From positions 44,015,786 to 44,079,785 of the forward strand of contig QCXZ01000041.1 in NCBI GenBank assembly GCA_025024175.1: a stretch of DNA of 64,000 nucleotides. The letters are read 5' to 3'. Below, in pieces: positions 47,086-57,000 of this stretch. The translations under genes and the position numbers were made by a program. Position 1 is the first letter of the stretch. Every line of letters begins with the position of its first letter. Under the pieces are notes generated by a model. It worked only from the letters and a program-made list of their open reading frames with translations. It was not told the DNA's origin and made no database searches. The DNA is from Rhyzopertha dominica (taxonomy: Eukaryota; Arthropoda; Insecta; Coleoptera; Bostrichidae).

Positions 47086-47441
47086 TGGCATGTAACCTCT
47101 TTGCCAAAGACCACAACTTCAATAAATATCTGGACACAATTAACTATCTAAACCTTACATTAATTAAAAAGGATAACAAAATTTTCACAAAATGGTATTC
47201 AAAACCAACTGCCTCAGGAAGACTACTAAATTACCACTCTAAGCACCCCTACGGACAAAAAATAGCTATCCNAAACCACACTATAGAACGAATAATAAAA
47301 TTAACTAGTCCAGAAGTTAGAATTGAAACTTTANACACTTTTACTGANATACTAAAAAATAACAACTACCCCACTAAATTAATACGTAACTCTATAAAAC
47401 AACAGACAGAAAAACTATACAATAGTATTCAATGCAAATAA
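47076..47441 (+). pseudogene. PLE 4 RT thumb fragment
   Basis: 121 codons, but the first six or so (MFVMAC) may still be host transposase. KWYSKPTASGRLLNYHSKHP is the PLE-specific KPT block; IERIIKLTSPEVRIETL and NNNYPTKLIRNSI follow, as between RT and endonuclease in other PLEs. Three codons contain N. Confidence 0.78.
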
Positions 47442-48120
47442 ATAAAAAAAAACACAAATATAACATAATTAACAATACCTCATATACCACCCCTTAATCA
47501 AAAAATTAAAAACCTACTAAAACCACTTATCTAATTNCCAAATTACGTATAAACCAATTAACACGATTCAACAATTCTACACATAATGTAACAAACAATA
47601 TATAGNACAAACAGGACCATACTTAAAAAACGGACTACAACAACATAAAAATAATAACAACCACACAGCTTTAAAAAAACNTCAAGAACAAGTGACCACA
47701 CTTTTGACTTTGATAATACCAANATTATTACTACANAACAACATAAAAAAGACAATTTTTGGAAATGATACATATACAAAAAAACCTAAACACATGTGTA
47801 AACGACAGGACCGACATTCAAGGACTAAGTAATACATACAACAATATCATGTAAACATACACTCTCACCATCACATTTACCATCCACCTATATACACAAT
47901 AATATCAAAGGAACAAACTCAAAGGTACATTTTATATTAATATCAAAAATGTAAATGTCATATTAATTTCATACTTGTTTATCAATCTATAAAATAAAAA
48001 TATTCGATAACGACCTAAATTATAGGTCGAAACGTCATAATTATAGATAAAAATGTCTCTAATGTAATAAAAACAGGAGCCAAGACCTACAAATAAATAC
48101 ACTAAGAATAATTAATACGA
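47086..48120 (+). mobile_element. Penelope-like element 4, nested in a transposase-like gene
   Basis: A third PLE lineage. 47090-47441 gives NYLNLTLIKKDNKIFTKWYSKPTASGRLLNYHSKHP, the PLE RT block corresponding to FLDV..R and KPT.T.RYL. 47560-47830 in other frames gives CNKQYI.QTG..LKNGLQQHK (YIG region) and HTFDFDNT with NDRTDIQGL. Then come the hammerhead-like hairpin and A+T-rich 3' sequence. It carries most of the N bases in the window. Flanked on both sides by pieces of one host transposase gene, so it inserted later. Confidence 0.8.
48005..48037 (+). ncRNA. Hammerhead-like hairpin (PLE 4 tail)
   Basis: CGATAA (decayed CUGANGA, one base missing), C, GACCT-AAATTAT-AGGTC (perfect 5-bp stem II), GAAA, CGTC. 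The same stem-GAAACGTC layout as PLE 2 and 3, but unrelated stem sequence. Confidence 0.5.
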
Positions 48121-48124
48121 AAGA

Positions 48125-48710
48125 ACTCCACAAAATTAACATCAATATCTACATTAGTCACAAGTGTCTTCTGCACGGACACCCTCTCATGGAGGCAGAT
48201 AGCATACACTCCGTTATCGAACGAGAAGCTAAAAGGTGTTCTAGTTTCCAAATCATTACACCTTGCGACTGGTAACAACTAGCTAGGATTTCGGGTGCAA
48301 GAACTAAAATTTCGTGGTTTTTTAAATGACATTTCCTGACTTTAAAAAATTAATAAATTATACACTAATACGGATTCACTATTTCAGAACAACAAAAAAA
48401 CAATATAAGGTGATAAGTTTTTGATATCAAAAGCAGTATTCCTGCAAGTTAAGCAAGAGACTCCAGGAATTCTGTACTTTATTACATCATTTGGTGATTA
48501 ATATTTTGATAGCGTACCTAGATTTAAAGACGTAAAACCCTAATGTTTATGGGAGCGTTACTAAATCCACTTCGCTGTGGTTTTAACCCGATAGGTAGAA
48601 AAAAATCAATGACCTTCAAAAATTGCTAAATTGGATTCCATAAAGATTCCATAACTTTGTATGTAAGGAAATTAATGAAGAAGACAGTGACTAATAAATA
48701 ATACGTGCTT
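48125..48710 (+). pseudogene. Unclassified transposase-like gene, second part
   Basis: Resumes as INIYISHKCLLHGHPLMEADS with IHSVIEREAKR, QIITPCDW-stop-QLA, LMFMGALLNPLRCGFNPIG and NDLQKLLNWIP, ending at a stop near 48703. HK.L..GH...EADS.H..IE is a conserved late block of the family whose first part lies at 46095-47085. About 50-60 residues expected between the two parts are missing, so the PLE insertion was accompanied or followed by a deletion. Confidence 0.6.
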
Positions 48711-50030
48711 GTTAATGTAATGTAATTAAAAAGAAAAGAAAGAAATCAAACAATCCAGTGAGTAAAATTGTTGTGTACAGATAGTCACGGCAAGTCTATG
48801 CGATAAGAGAGAAAAAATGTATTAAGCCCAATTTTTTAAAGAAAAAAGATTTTTTAACTTTTCAACATTGCAAACATCTGCACTATTGCATATATAATTA
48901 AAAAAAAACAAAAAGCTCCATTCATGTACCGAAGTATTTGCAAAACATTGCGATAAACAGCAAAAAATCTTATATTGCGTCTACTGTAAAATGTACAGTT
49001 TGTGACTTAATACAGTTTTGTTCTGACGTACTGAATCGGTAAGGCTTAAAAGTATATTATCATTAAATAAAATTAAAAATTAACGAAATAAATTAAAAAA
49101 GACTCCTTACCTCCGAGTCCCTAAATTATTTAATTTTGATTTCTGAGGCTCTCGGTGAAGGGGGAGGGGGTGTTCGCTTCCACTACCCCTCCTTTAAATC
49201 CGTGCCTGTGAGTGCTGTAAGTCGGGTGAAAACTTCATGCACATCCTCGAAACACCGCAAAAATGATCAGTTGATCTCATTCAGATTTCATACAGTCGAG
49301 AGGAACACATTTCGCCGTTCCGTTAAACCGCGAATACAGGGCAAAAGTATTTCCACAAATTTCCCAACCTCGCCGTTATTTATTATGTTATGTATGGAAA
49401 GGTATTTTCGCAAATGGGGTTCTTAAGAGACCTTTGAGTTGGAAATTGTCGAGGGCAACCGGGTCGTTTTGCCACCCCCAACTATTTATTATTCTACGCC
49501 AAAATGTTGAGCGTTTAGTCATCGCAATCGATTAGGCTCCGCTGCGGGCCTGGAAAAGGGTCCGAGCCGCTCGCACCGAGAGGCGAACGCTGCCCCTAAA
49601 TCTGCCACTGGATTTTACAGCTGTTTTCAAAACAACCGTTTATTAAATAAATATTTGTATGCATGACCCGGCTGCCATCGATTCCATTAAATTAAATGAT
49701 GTTCTCGGGCTTAATTGCTTCGCTTTGTGGAGAATTGTGTTGGATCAAATGACCTAAAAAATTTGTTAAATTGGAAGGGATGAAACTGATTTGTTGGGAT
49801 CGTTTTCAGCGGTACGTTACGTGATAAAACATTAGAATGGATGCTTTTATTATTTGTTTCCTTGTACATGTTTTAAACTAGTTTTCGCACAAGCTTTATA
49901 TAATAGTCAATATTCTCTCTCACATGAGGGAGTAAAGTGGCTCTTTTCCTCCCTTTATCATATTTTTAATTCTATAATAGTTTATTTGCAGTAATACTAC
50001 CTACCACCACTAATCTAAACAATGATATTA
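48711..50030. other. Gene-free; G+C-richer block at 49140-49640
   Basis: The 49140-49640 block stands out against A+T-rich flanks and has a 96-codon frame without a domain. It might be conserved regulatory DNA. Nothing else seen. Confidence 0.45.
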
Positions 50031-50035
50031 TTAGT
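50031..50035. repeat. Target-site duplication TTAGT, left
   Basis: Identical to 51452-51456 on the other side of the gypsy derivative. Ty3/gypsy integrases make 4-6 bp duplications. Confidence 0.75.
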
Positions 50036-50212
50036 TTTATCACTTCGTCCTCACGTGTGAATAACCAACAACACTTGTGGAACAACAAGAACGGATTATT
50101 TATTAATACTGTATTTACAATTAATGAATATTTAAATTGAAGTTACGAAAAGTGAATTGTCAGAAATTGAATCCCTTGTAGCGAACGTGATTCATTTTAT
50201 GTTGACGCCACA
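50036..50212 (-). repeat. 3' LTR of the gypsy derivative
   Basis: Nearly identical to 51256-51451 apart from scattered substitutions and a 19-base deletion between short GAAT repeats (the right copy has ATTTTTTAGTTGTCAGAAT here). On the minus strand it starts TGTGGCGTCAACAT and ends AAGTGATAAA. It supplies the last 17 codons and stop of the truncated protease frame. Confidence 0.88.
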
Positions 50213-50447
50213 GAAAACGCGTTCCGTTCACTGCAAATAAGTGGAGTTCATTGTTCAAATTATTTACGAATCCGCGAGCTAGTTTTTTTGGAAAAACGCA
50301 CACATCCGCACCAGTGTCTACTAAAAATCTAATTTTACTGTCCTTATCAGTTACAGAAAGACGGAACTTAGTAGCTATATTATCATCAGTTACCGCCACT
50401 ACTGATTGCTGCTCTCGTTTTTTTGGTAGCTGCAAGGGGGTTGGCAC
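50160..50447 (-). pseudogene. Truncated gypsy protease fused to LTR sequence
   Basis: 95 codons, -1 frame relative to gag. IRFLVDTGADVCVFPKKL is the retropepsin active-site region (DTGAD) of Ty3/gypsy Pol. About 78 codons are protease; from about 50212 the codons are read from the LTR and stop at 50160. The flap and C-terminal half of the protease are missing. The GTG at its start is arbitrary; the natural route into it is frameshifting from gag. Confidence 0.88.
50385..50423 (-). promoter_or_regulatory. -1 ribosomal frameshift signal between gag and pro
   Basis: In gag frame the minus strand reads CAA AAA AAC, giving the slippery heptamer A AAA AAC at 50423-50417. The zero frame then reads six codons to TAG at 50399. 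About ten bases on, ATCAGT and ACTGAT form a 6-bp stem with a 10-base loop. Slipping back one base enters the protease frame. Heptamer and phase are seen directly; function is inferred. Confidence 0.75.
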
Positions 50448-51196
50448 TTGCTGGCATTATTCTTGAAACGAAAATGGTACCAACAAACATTCCTTGGCTT
50501 AGAATTAGCGCGGTTTCTTAATCTGCTGCGGTTGCGTCGATGTTTGTTACACGATGATGTTGTAGAAGCCTGTAATGCTGCCACACTACGTGTCAGTTCC
50601 TCAATTTGTTTTGTCAGCATGCTGATGTCATTGAAACATGAGGAACACGTGGCGCTTCCGCTTCCGTTGGATGCAATGGCCGCCACGCGTGTGTTCATCG
50701 TTGTTTCATGAATTTTGTCGGCTAAAATGGCAACGTTTTCCAAGGTATTTTCTGACTGTGTAGCCAAAATCGCCTGCATGGCATGCGGAAGGCGTCCAAT
50801 CCATAATGTTAACAGCAATTGACCTGGGACCAGGGAACCTGCGAGATCGCGCATAAGTCGAAGGAATTGTGATGGCGTGCGGTCTCCAATTTCTTCGCTC
50901 TCCAACAGTCTTTTCGCCTTTTGTTCTTGTGAACTAGAAAGACGTGTCACTAGCTCCGTTTTTAGTTTATCGTACTTATGATTTTCTGGTGGGTTAGTCA
51001 AAATGTCTTTAACTTCCGCCATGTATCGTGGCTCAAGGTTTGCCAGGACATGAAAGTACTTAGTGTTGTCGGATGATATATTGTATAGTTGGAACTGACC
51101 TTCTAGCTGCAGAAACCATAATGATGAATCCTCCGGCCAAAATTGGGGCACCTTTATGATCACGCGGTCCATGCTAGCTGTCGCTTCTTGCTCCAT
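50399..51196 (-). CDS. gag: Ty3/gypsy-type Gag, intact
   Basis: 265 codons from ATG (51194-51196), uninterrupted. Capsid-like core: VPQFWPEDSSLWFLQLEGQF (residues about 16-35), YFHVLANLEPRYMAEVKDIL, YDKLKTELVTRLSSSQEQK, GDRTPSQFLRLMRDLAG, LLTLWIGRLPHAMQAIL. Then comes a coiled-coil-like CFNDISMLTKQIEELTRSVAAL, a basic stretch (NKHRRNRSRLRNRANSKPR) and a CWYHFRF...SKCQPPC zinc-knuckle-like motif. This is the Gag layout of insect gypsy-group elements whose Gag begins near W-P-E-D...LWF. It overlaps the protease frame at its 3' end with a slippery heptamer. The only undamaged transposon protein frame of this size besides the RTE RT. Confidence 0.9.
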   Translation of the reverse strand: MEQEATASMDRVIIKVPQFWPEDSSLWFLQLEGQFQLYNISSDNTKYFHVLANLEPRYMAEVKDILTNPPENHKYDKLKTELVTRLSSSQEQKAKRLLESEEIGDRTPSQFLRLMRDLAGSLVPGQLLLTLWIGRLPHAMQAILATQSENTLENVAILADKIHETTMNTRVAAIASNGSGSATCSSCFNDISMLTKQIEELTRSVAALQASTTSSCNKHRRNRSRLRNRANSKPRNVCWYHFRFKNNASKCQPPCSYQKNESSNQ

Positions 51197-51237
51197 TTTG
51201 TCGCACGTGCTGAATTTCGCGCACGGAAAAGAGAAAT

Positions 51238-51255
51238 CACGTCGGGGTCACCACT
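51238..51255 (-). other. Primer-binding site of the gypsy derivative
   Basis: TGGTGACCCCGACGTGA on the minus strand begins two bases inside the 5' LTR. TGG pairs with the CCA end of a primer tRNA. I do not assign the tRNA. Confidence 0.75.
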
Positions 51256-51451
51256 TTTATCACTTCGTCCTCACGGTGAATAATCGACAACACTTGTGGA
51301 ACAACAAGAACGGATTATTTATTAATACTGTATTTACAATTAATGAATGTTTAAATTGAAGTTACGAAAAGTGAATTGTCAGAAATTGAATATTTTTTAG
51401 TTGTCAGAATCCGTTGTAGCGAACGTGATTCATTTTATGTTGACGCCACAT
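51256..51451 (-). repeat. 5' LTR of the gypsy derivative
   Basis: About 196 bases and more complete than the left copy. Contains AATAAATAATCC, a possible polyadenylation region. Directly flanked by TTAGT. Confidence 0.88.
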
Positions 51452-51456
51452 TTAGT
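51452..51456. repeat. Target-site duplication TTAGT, right
   Basis: Identical to 50031-50035. Confidence 0.75.
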
Positions 51457-51790
51457 AATGTAATGTATTCTTACAATAANGTACTGTACTAGTTATTTCT
51501 TTTTTAAAAATCGTGTTTTCTACTGCGAAACGAAAGTGGCGCAGTCAGTAGGATCGCGAGGGCATATCAGTTCGTGGCCTGCTCGTTTCAACGAAATAAT
51601 TCGCGATCTTCGAGCTTCGACCCAGATAAGACAAAAAAGGATCTGGAATAGTACTTCAAACCTTGGAGAGACCCGGTGGAGGACAAACATCCCCAAAACC
51701 GTCCTTACTAGGAAGACCTGGGGAAGAACATACACCATTTTCTGTGAATCGAGATTCGATGCGATAAAAGTGGCAATAAGCTTAATTACG

Positions 51791-51834
51791 TCTGAAGATG
51801 GTCTTCGTTTTGGACAAAAGACCGAAACATGTAG
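51791..51834 (+). ncRNA. Hammerhead ribozyme motif with canonical core (CTGAAGA)
   Basis: CTGAAGA (51792-51798), T, then GGTCTT-loop-AAGACC (perfect 6-bp stem II, 12-base loop), GAAA (51824-51827), then ACATGTA. ACATGT is palindromic, so stem III can form between two RNAs, with cleavage after GUA. All invariant core bases are present. The flanks (51520-51780 and the 51864-52052 frame) may be the ends of an unrecognised PLE; 51537-51556 also looks like an LTR-element primer-binding site or a tRNA A box. Confidence 0.65.
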
Positions 51835-53324
51835 CGAGTTACTGGTGGTAATATAAAAAAAGTTTGGGAGTGAAGAATTTTGCTTCTTTTGAATACAGAC
51901 ACATTGAATTGAACCCTCACAATGGATCTAGAACTATTCAATTACGATTACGACAGTACAGCATACTTAATGATTTATGTCCTTTCCTCTTCAATAGAAA
52001 ACAAAGCGTTCATCGATATAGGCTAAGTTTTTATCACATCGTATCATACTAGTTTTCTATTTTTTCTTTATCAGTAATATCTTAATGCTTTTAGTTTGTT
52101 TAATGCTCAACGGAACGACGCTGATGATAACTTGTTTGACATTTTTTTTCCAATTCAGTAGTTAGTTACTGCTTCAGTGAGTTACAGTCATCGCCTGTTC
52201 ACTTTAATATCGCAGTATGTCTCTTGGAACAACATAATCCTCATCAATAAAATTGTATTATTTTTCTTTATTTGCATAATCAGTTATTAAGCAATTAGTA
52301 TAATCGTTGTAATAAAAAAGTATTGCTATTAACTCCGCAGGAGAAAAAATGGATACCTACTGAATTTATTCTCGACTTCTTTAATGCACTGGATTACAAG
52401 GTGACTAACGTTCGAGATTTAAAAGAAATGTCTAATCAACATTATCACAACACACAAAATAGTTTCGTAGATTAAATCCGTGCTTTCGATTAATTTAAAT
52501 TTAATACACTTCACCTGATTACTTCGCTTTACGCTGCAGCGTATGTATAGGGTATCAAATATATCATACATGTTGTTGATTAAGTTTTGCTCTACTCTAC
52601 GCTATAAACCTACCAACAGGAAGGCAAACGTATAGCATATACGGCAGTTAGAGGTAAACTTCTATTTCAGTTGTTGTTTCAGTTTTAAATACGTGCATTT
52701 TTCAAAACAAATTTAACATCAAATGACCCAAATTCAGCTTGATTTTCTAGTTGCACACCTCTAGTCCTACAAATCATACTAACCATTTTTATGACAACTG
52801 AAACATTGCAATATAATGGGCGCATCAATCATTATCTGTGCTTAATAGGTAATGCATCATTTAATCCAAATTGCACCAAATTATGCCAGCTTGGACAATG
52901 CGAATTGTGCTTTTACCTGATATCTGTGAAATGAAATCAAATCGCGACTGTATATTTGTGTTATGTAAACCTTATTACGTATGGTTAATTGGCTTGCCGT
53001 TCGTATTTGCAAGAACGAAGCTTAAATGAATTGGTGATAGCTCGTTTAATTGAGTATTCACCTTTATGAAACCAAAGCATTATGAATCCTTACATATTTC
53101 ATTAAACAGGCATTTTCACTAGATGTGAAGTTACATGGTGTATAACAGAATGACGAAACAACTGTAATAACTAGATTTCTTTGTAGGTAAAGTTACATAA
53201 TTTATAAGTTTGTATAATTGAGTGGAGAAACTGAAAGCACGAATGCTATATTTATCAAATGTATCATTCTTATCTGAATATTATAATACTGGTATTTTTA
53301 GGGTTAATGACTTAAATTGTGATC
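51835..53324. other. Gene-free A+T-rich sequence
   Basis: A 62-codon frame at 51864-52052 (FEYRHIELNPHNGS) has no recognised family. Nothing else. Confidence 0.5.
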
Positions 53325-54068
53325 AATGGGGTATAAGACACTTTTCTGGAAAAATATGTTTTGTGAAGCTAAAGGTATGCTAATGCTAATTCCAAAATAT
53401 TTCTTTCGTCTGTAGAGTTTTAATGCCCTAAAAAAATTATTGTAAATTGGCGGGAGACAACGCCCCTTTTTAAACGCGGCCAGTACATACGTCATCATGA
53501 CGTATGTACTGGTGGAACGTTTGACAACAGAGAAAGGCAGTCAGCTGACAGACATGCCCGTAACCAATGACAAATGACAGCATGACAGTGAAAGACGAAA
53601 GTGCACGTGTTTGTGTTTGGTTATGTATAGTACTCGCAGATTTTGCTATTTGTTATTTGATGTTGTGATCAATACGCGATAAGCTGCTCGAATCAGTCTT
53701 TATGCTTCCTGATGATATTTTGCCTACAAACTGAGAAATGGTATTAATACACCCAGTTTTCGACAACTCTAAAGTACCNNTTAGTTTAGGTTATGTTTAC
53801 ATAAACATATGATCATGTAAATAAACTTGGCAAGGACATACAATGATGCCACGTGTGCAACAGACTGAATACGATTGGCTGGAAAGAAGCGCGAATTCGG
53901 CAAGTCATTGAAACCAGGACGAACGGACCCTTCAGATTTGTAATTGTTATAAACTATTCGTATGTAATTTTTTTAAATAACTGATGGTTGTATTAGGATA
54001 GTAGAGCAAAATAGAAACATTGTAAGTGATTATCTTGTTCAGTTTTAATAGTTGTCTTATACCCCATT
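53325..54068. mobile_element. Candidate small element with 16-bp perfect terminal inverted repeats
   Basis: AATGGGGTATAAGACA at 53325-53340 is exactly complemented at 54053-54068. The interior (about 710 bases) has no transposase, so it would be non-autonomous. Part of the interior recurs at 22499-22665, which supports a dispersed family. Contains the palindrome at 53480-53512 and two N bases. No clear target duplication seen. Confidence 0.65.
53480..53512. repeat. Perfect 33-bp palindrome, 16-bp arms
   Basis: CCAGTACATACGTCAT, a single C, then the exact complement. It contains TACGTCA and TGACGTA, CRE-like cores. It lies inside the element at 53325-54068; the related copy at 22499-22665 keeps only a scrambled version. 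Confidence 0.9.
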
Positions 54069-57000
54069 AACTCTAAAATGCCCTTAGCACACGTAATATT
54101 CGGAACATTTACCAAAACTTAGATTGCATGGCTTTGATAAAAGCAGGACATACGAAATCATTTTATACCATTGGGCACAAAGTTTTTAAACATATTATTG
54201 CTTATTGATAATAATTTTCCGATTATGTGACAGAGCGCCATAGATTAAGGGAAAAATATAGAGCTTTTGAAAATTGGATGCTGCAGTACCTCAGGAATCA
54301 GAACTTGGTCCACTTTAATTTACTACTGGTATGTATACACATGTGTGGTTCTTCCTTAATGTGTATACTAAATTTCATTGCTATGTAGATTCTTATTTCA
54401 CAGAGCTAAAACGTCATAGGGATATAATAACTAAACAGTGATTTACACGCATCCGTAAGGCATTCCTTTTTTAAACCGACCTGTAATAAGAATTATCGAA
54501 AGAATGATATTTGGAAGGAATGATTAATCTAAAAGAATATTGTTATTTACCTCAAAATCCAATTATGTTTGAAAAAAAAAACACAGCTACAAATCTCTCT
54601 TAATCTACATCTAAAATTATTATAGCTTTTGATTTTTGTAAACCAACATAAGATTAAGAACTAGAACAATATAATTACTCTAGTGCCTTCGCATCGAATT
54701 AACAAATGGTTCTGCATCCGCACAACTTTATTCTGACCTGACCTGACCTGACCTCGTATTACAACTATATAGATGGTATCGGTGAGAGCGCCAGCTAACG
54801 AATAGTACGCAAACTGCTGCGAAAGGCGGTCATATATCGCGTAAACCAAAGTTTGTGTTGTGAACCCATAGTTTTTAGCTAATTATTTGCGATTATTTTG
54901 TGGTGTTGATGCGGATAAGTTCAGAGATTTATTGACTAATTTTATCAACCCCAAAACTAGCCTTTATATATTAGCCGTTACCATTCACCAGAAATAAAGT
55001 GTTTGTTGCAGACTTTCATGTCGCTGGCGCTTATTAATTTAAACAGTTCAGGTCGATTTATTCGGGACAGCCAAGTTGTCCACAAGATTCCTTGTTTTGT
55101 TGCACTAATTTCGATCATAGATGGCAAGCCACATTAATTTAAGGAAATGCCGTCCTTTTGGTATGTTGCCGTTGCCGAACAACCAACATGCCAGAAATTA
55201 CTATTTTCACAAGATTACAGTACCAAGAACAGTTTCTCTTCAACACGTCAACAGTTGTCAGCTACTTTGTGAAACGCCAAACCACCGTCAAACGATTTAA
55301 AACAAAAGGTTGCTTTTAAGAGATGGCCTCCTTAAATAACGTACTGACGTCACGTCGATATCTCCTATACTTGTTTTACAACATACTATAAATGCAATTA
55401 CAGGTTGAAATCATTAATGTAGCGTGAAATATTTGATTTACCGCCTTCAGTGGCAGTGCACCTGCGACTTCATTCGCGACACTGTGTAGACTTAATTTCC
55501 TTCCAAAGCTGCGTAATTTTTCGCGAGCCGATTAAATTTCAGATCTCCTTCTGGGCCGCAAGGAGAAATGAAAAATCGCGAATGTACGCTCCGCCGACAC
55601 ACGATTCAAAACAACCTTTCTCCCGTCCTAAAATAAATATCTCCTTCGCTTTTGAGGAATGTCCGGTAGGGAAACAATATATGGGGGGATACCTTTCCTT
55701 TGTGTGCACGTCTGCGTTTCTGGCTGCCCCCAAACTGTATCAAGTAGATTTATTAGTAGATGTGCCGTAATTGTATTGCAGCACAGCCGGCTGCATTCGG
55801 TTGGTTCTATTGGTTATGGTTCGTTTGATGTCTAAGATATTACAATGGAGTTAAAAGAAGGCCTTTCGCTTATTCCTTGTTTGTAAATTATTACGTTGTT
55901 GACGTTTACAAATTACATTCTAACATGAACGCAGATAGCTGTCACCCTGTTTTCAAGTATGCTTTATATTAAAAGATTGGTCGAATGAAAATACTTAGGA
56001 AATGACCATCCAGACAATAGGTTGCTTATCATACTCACTGTAACAAAAATAATCTCTGAAAAACATGTGCACCTAGTAAAAGATATAAACTTCTTGGGGT
56101 AGAAACATCCCCGATGGGTATTACTAAATATAAAAATAATTTTACCGAAAATATTTGGATTGTCGTCTGATGCGCTGAAAGAACAGCGAAACCGATCACG
56201 GGGCCAGCCTGCCAACCAAAACAGACGGCCGTTTATTATTAGGCTTTAATAGCCATTGTTCGTCATGTTTGGAAGATAATACCTAAAGTCTGTCTTGTGC
56301 TAGTGGTCCGAAAATTGTTTAAACGGAGGTAATTAGTAATAAATAAAAAATAAGTTATAGACAACATGTCTGTTTGTTGCGATTTTGCCTCCCGAATATT
56401 ATTTTGTTATCTACAAGGGGTATAATACCCGCTTGCACTATGTTTGTGCAAATGTAAGGGAAACCATATAACGCAGCTACAATACTGACAAAACGTCTGT
56501 ATGAAGATACGAATACGATACGAACCTACCCATATCGAAGGAAGTTTTATTAGTATTTAAAAACAAAAAAGGTATCTTGACGGTTTTCCTGTTATCAGCT
56601 CTTCCCAGTATGTACATATATTTCAATGGAGTTTGATAAAGTCTCATATAAAATATTGTAATTATTATGGCACGACAGTTTTCTTCTTATTGTCAGTGTA
56701 CCTCATGCAAACCTTAAGAGGACTCCGTACAGTGCGTTCAGTAAAGTTCAGATATCTCTTTAAATTATTATAAGTCATTTGAAAAATAGTCTTAGACTTT
56801 GAATAAGAATAGATGTAAGAAGAGTGGTATCATATGTTTTATTTTAAATTTTAATTTAATTATTCTTAATTCTGTTGTAAAAAAAACATTATTGACACTA
56901 TTCCAATTTTAGACATCTAAAAGCGAAAACTGAATGCATAAAACAACGGTGGTTGCATGTACAAAATGCTATTTGCAATGTGGCATAGTTGCACAGGAAT

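Larger units (their letters stand above)
50036..51451 (-). mobile_element. Internally deleted Ty3/gypsy retrotransposon (LTR-gag-pro'-LTR)
   Basis: Two LTRs (50036-50212 and 51256-51451) flank a primer-binding site, gag and the start of the protease. The rest of pol is absent and the protease runs straight into the 3' LTR. TTAGT stands directly outside both ends (50031-50035 and 51452-51456), a 5-bp target duplication. So the deleted form itself probably inserted, or the deletion happened later inside an intact pair of LTRs. No env, RT, RNase H or integrase. Because gag and the cis signals survive, it could be copied only with help from a full-length relative. Confidence 0.88.

Noticed and set aside
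51537..51556. tRNA gene or SINE head (TGGCGCAGTCAGTAGGAT)
   Set aside because: It resembles an A box or an LTR-element primer-binding site, but no matching B box, acceptor stem or LTR end was found.
55437..55770. Opposed frames of 106 and 64 codons as a host exon
   Set aside because: No domain, no splice context I can support, and both strands are open, which suggests only a less A+T-rich non-coding block.
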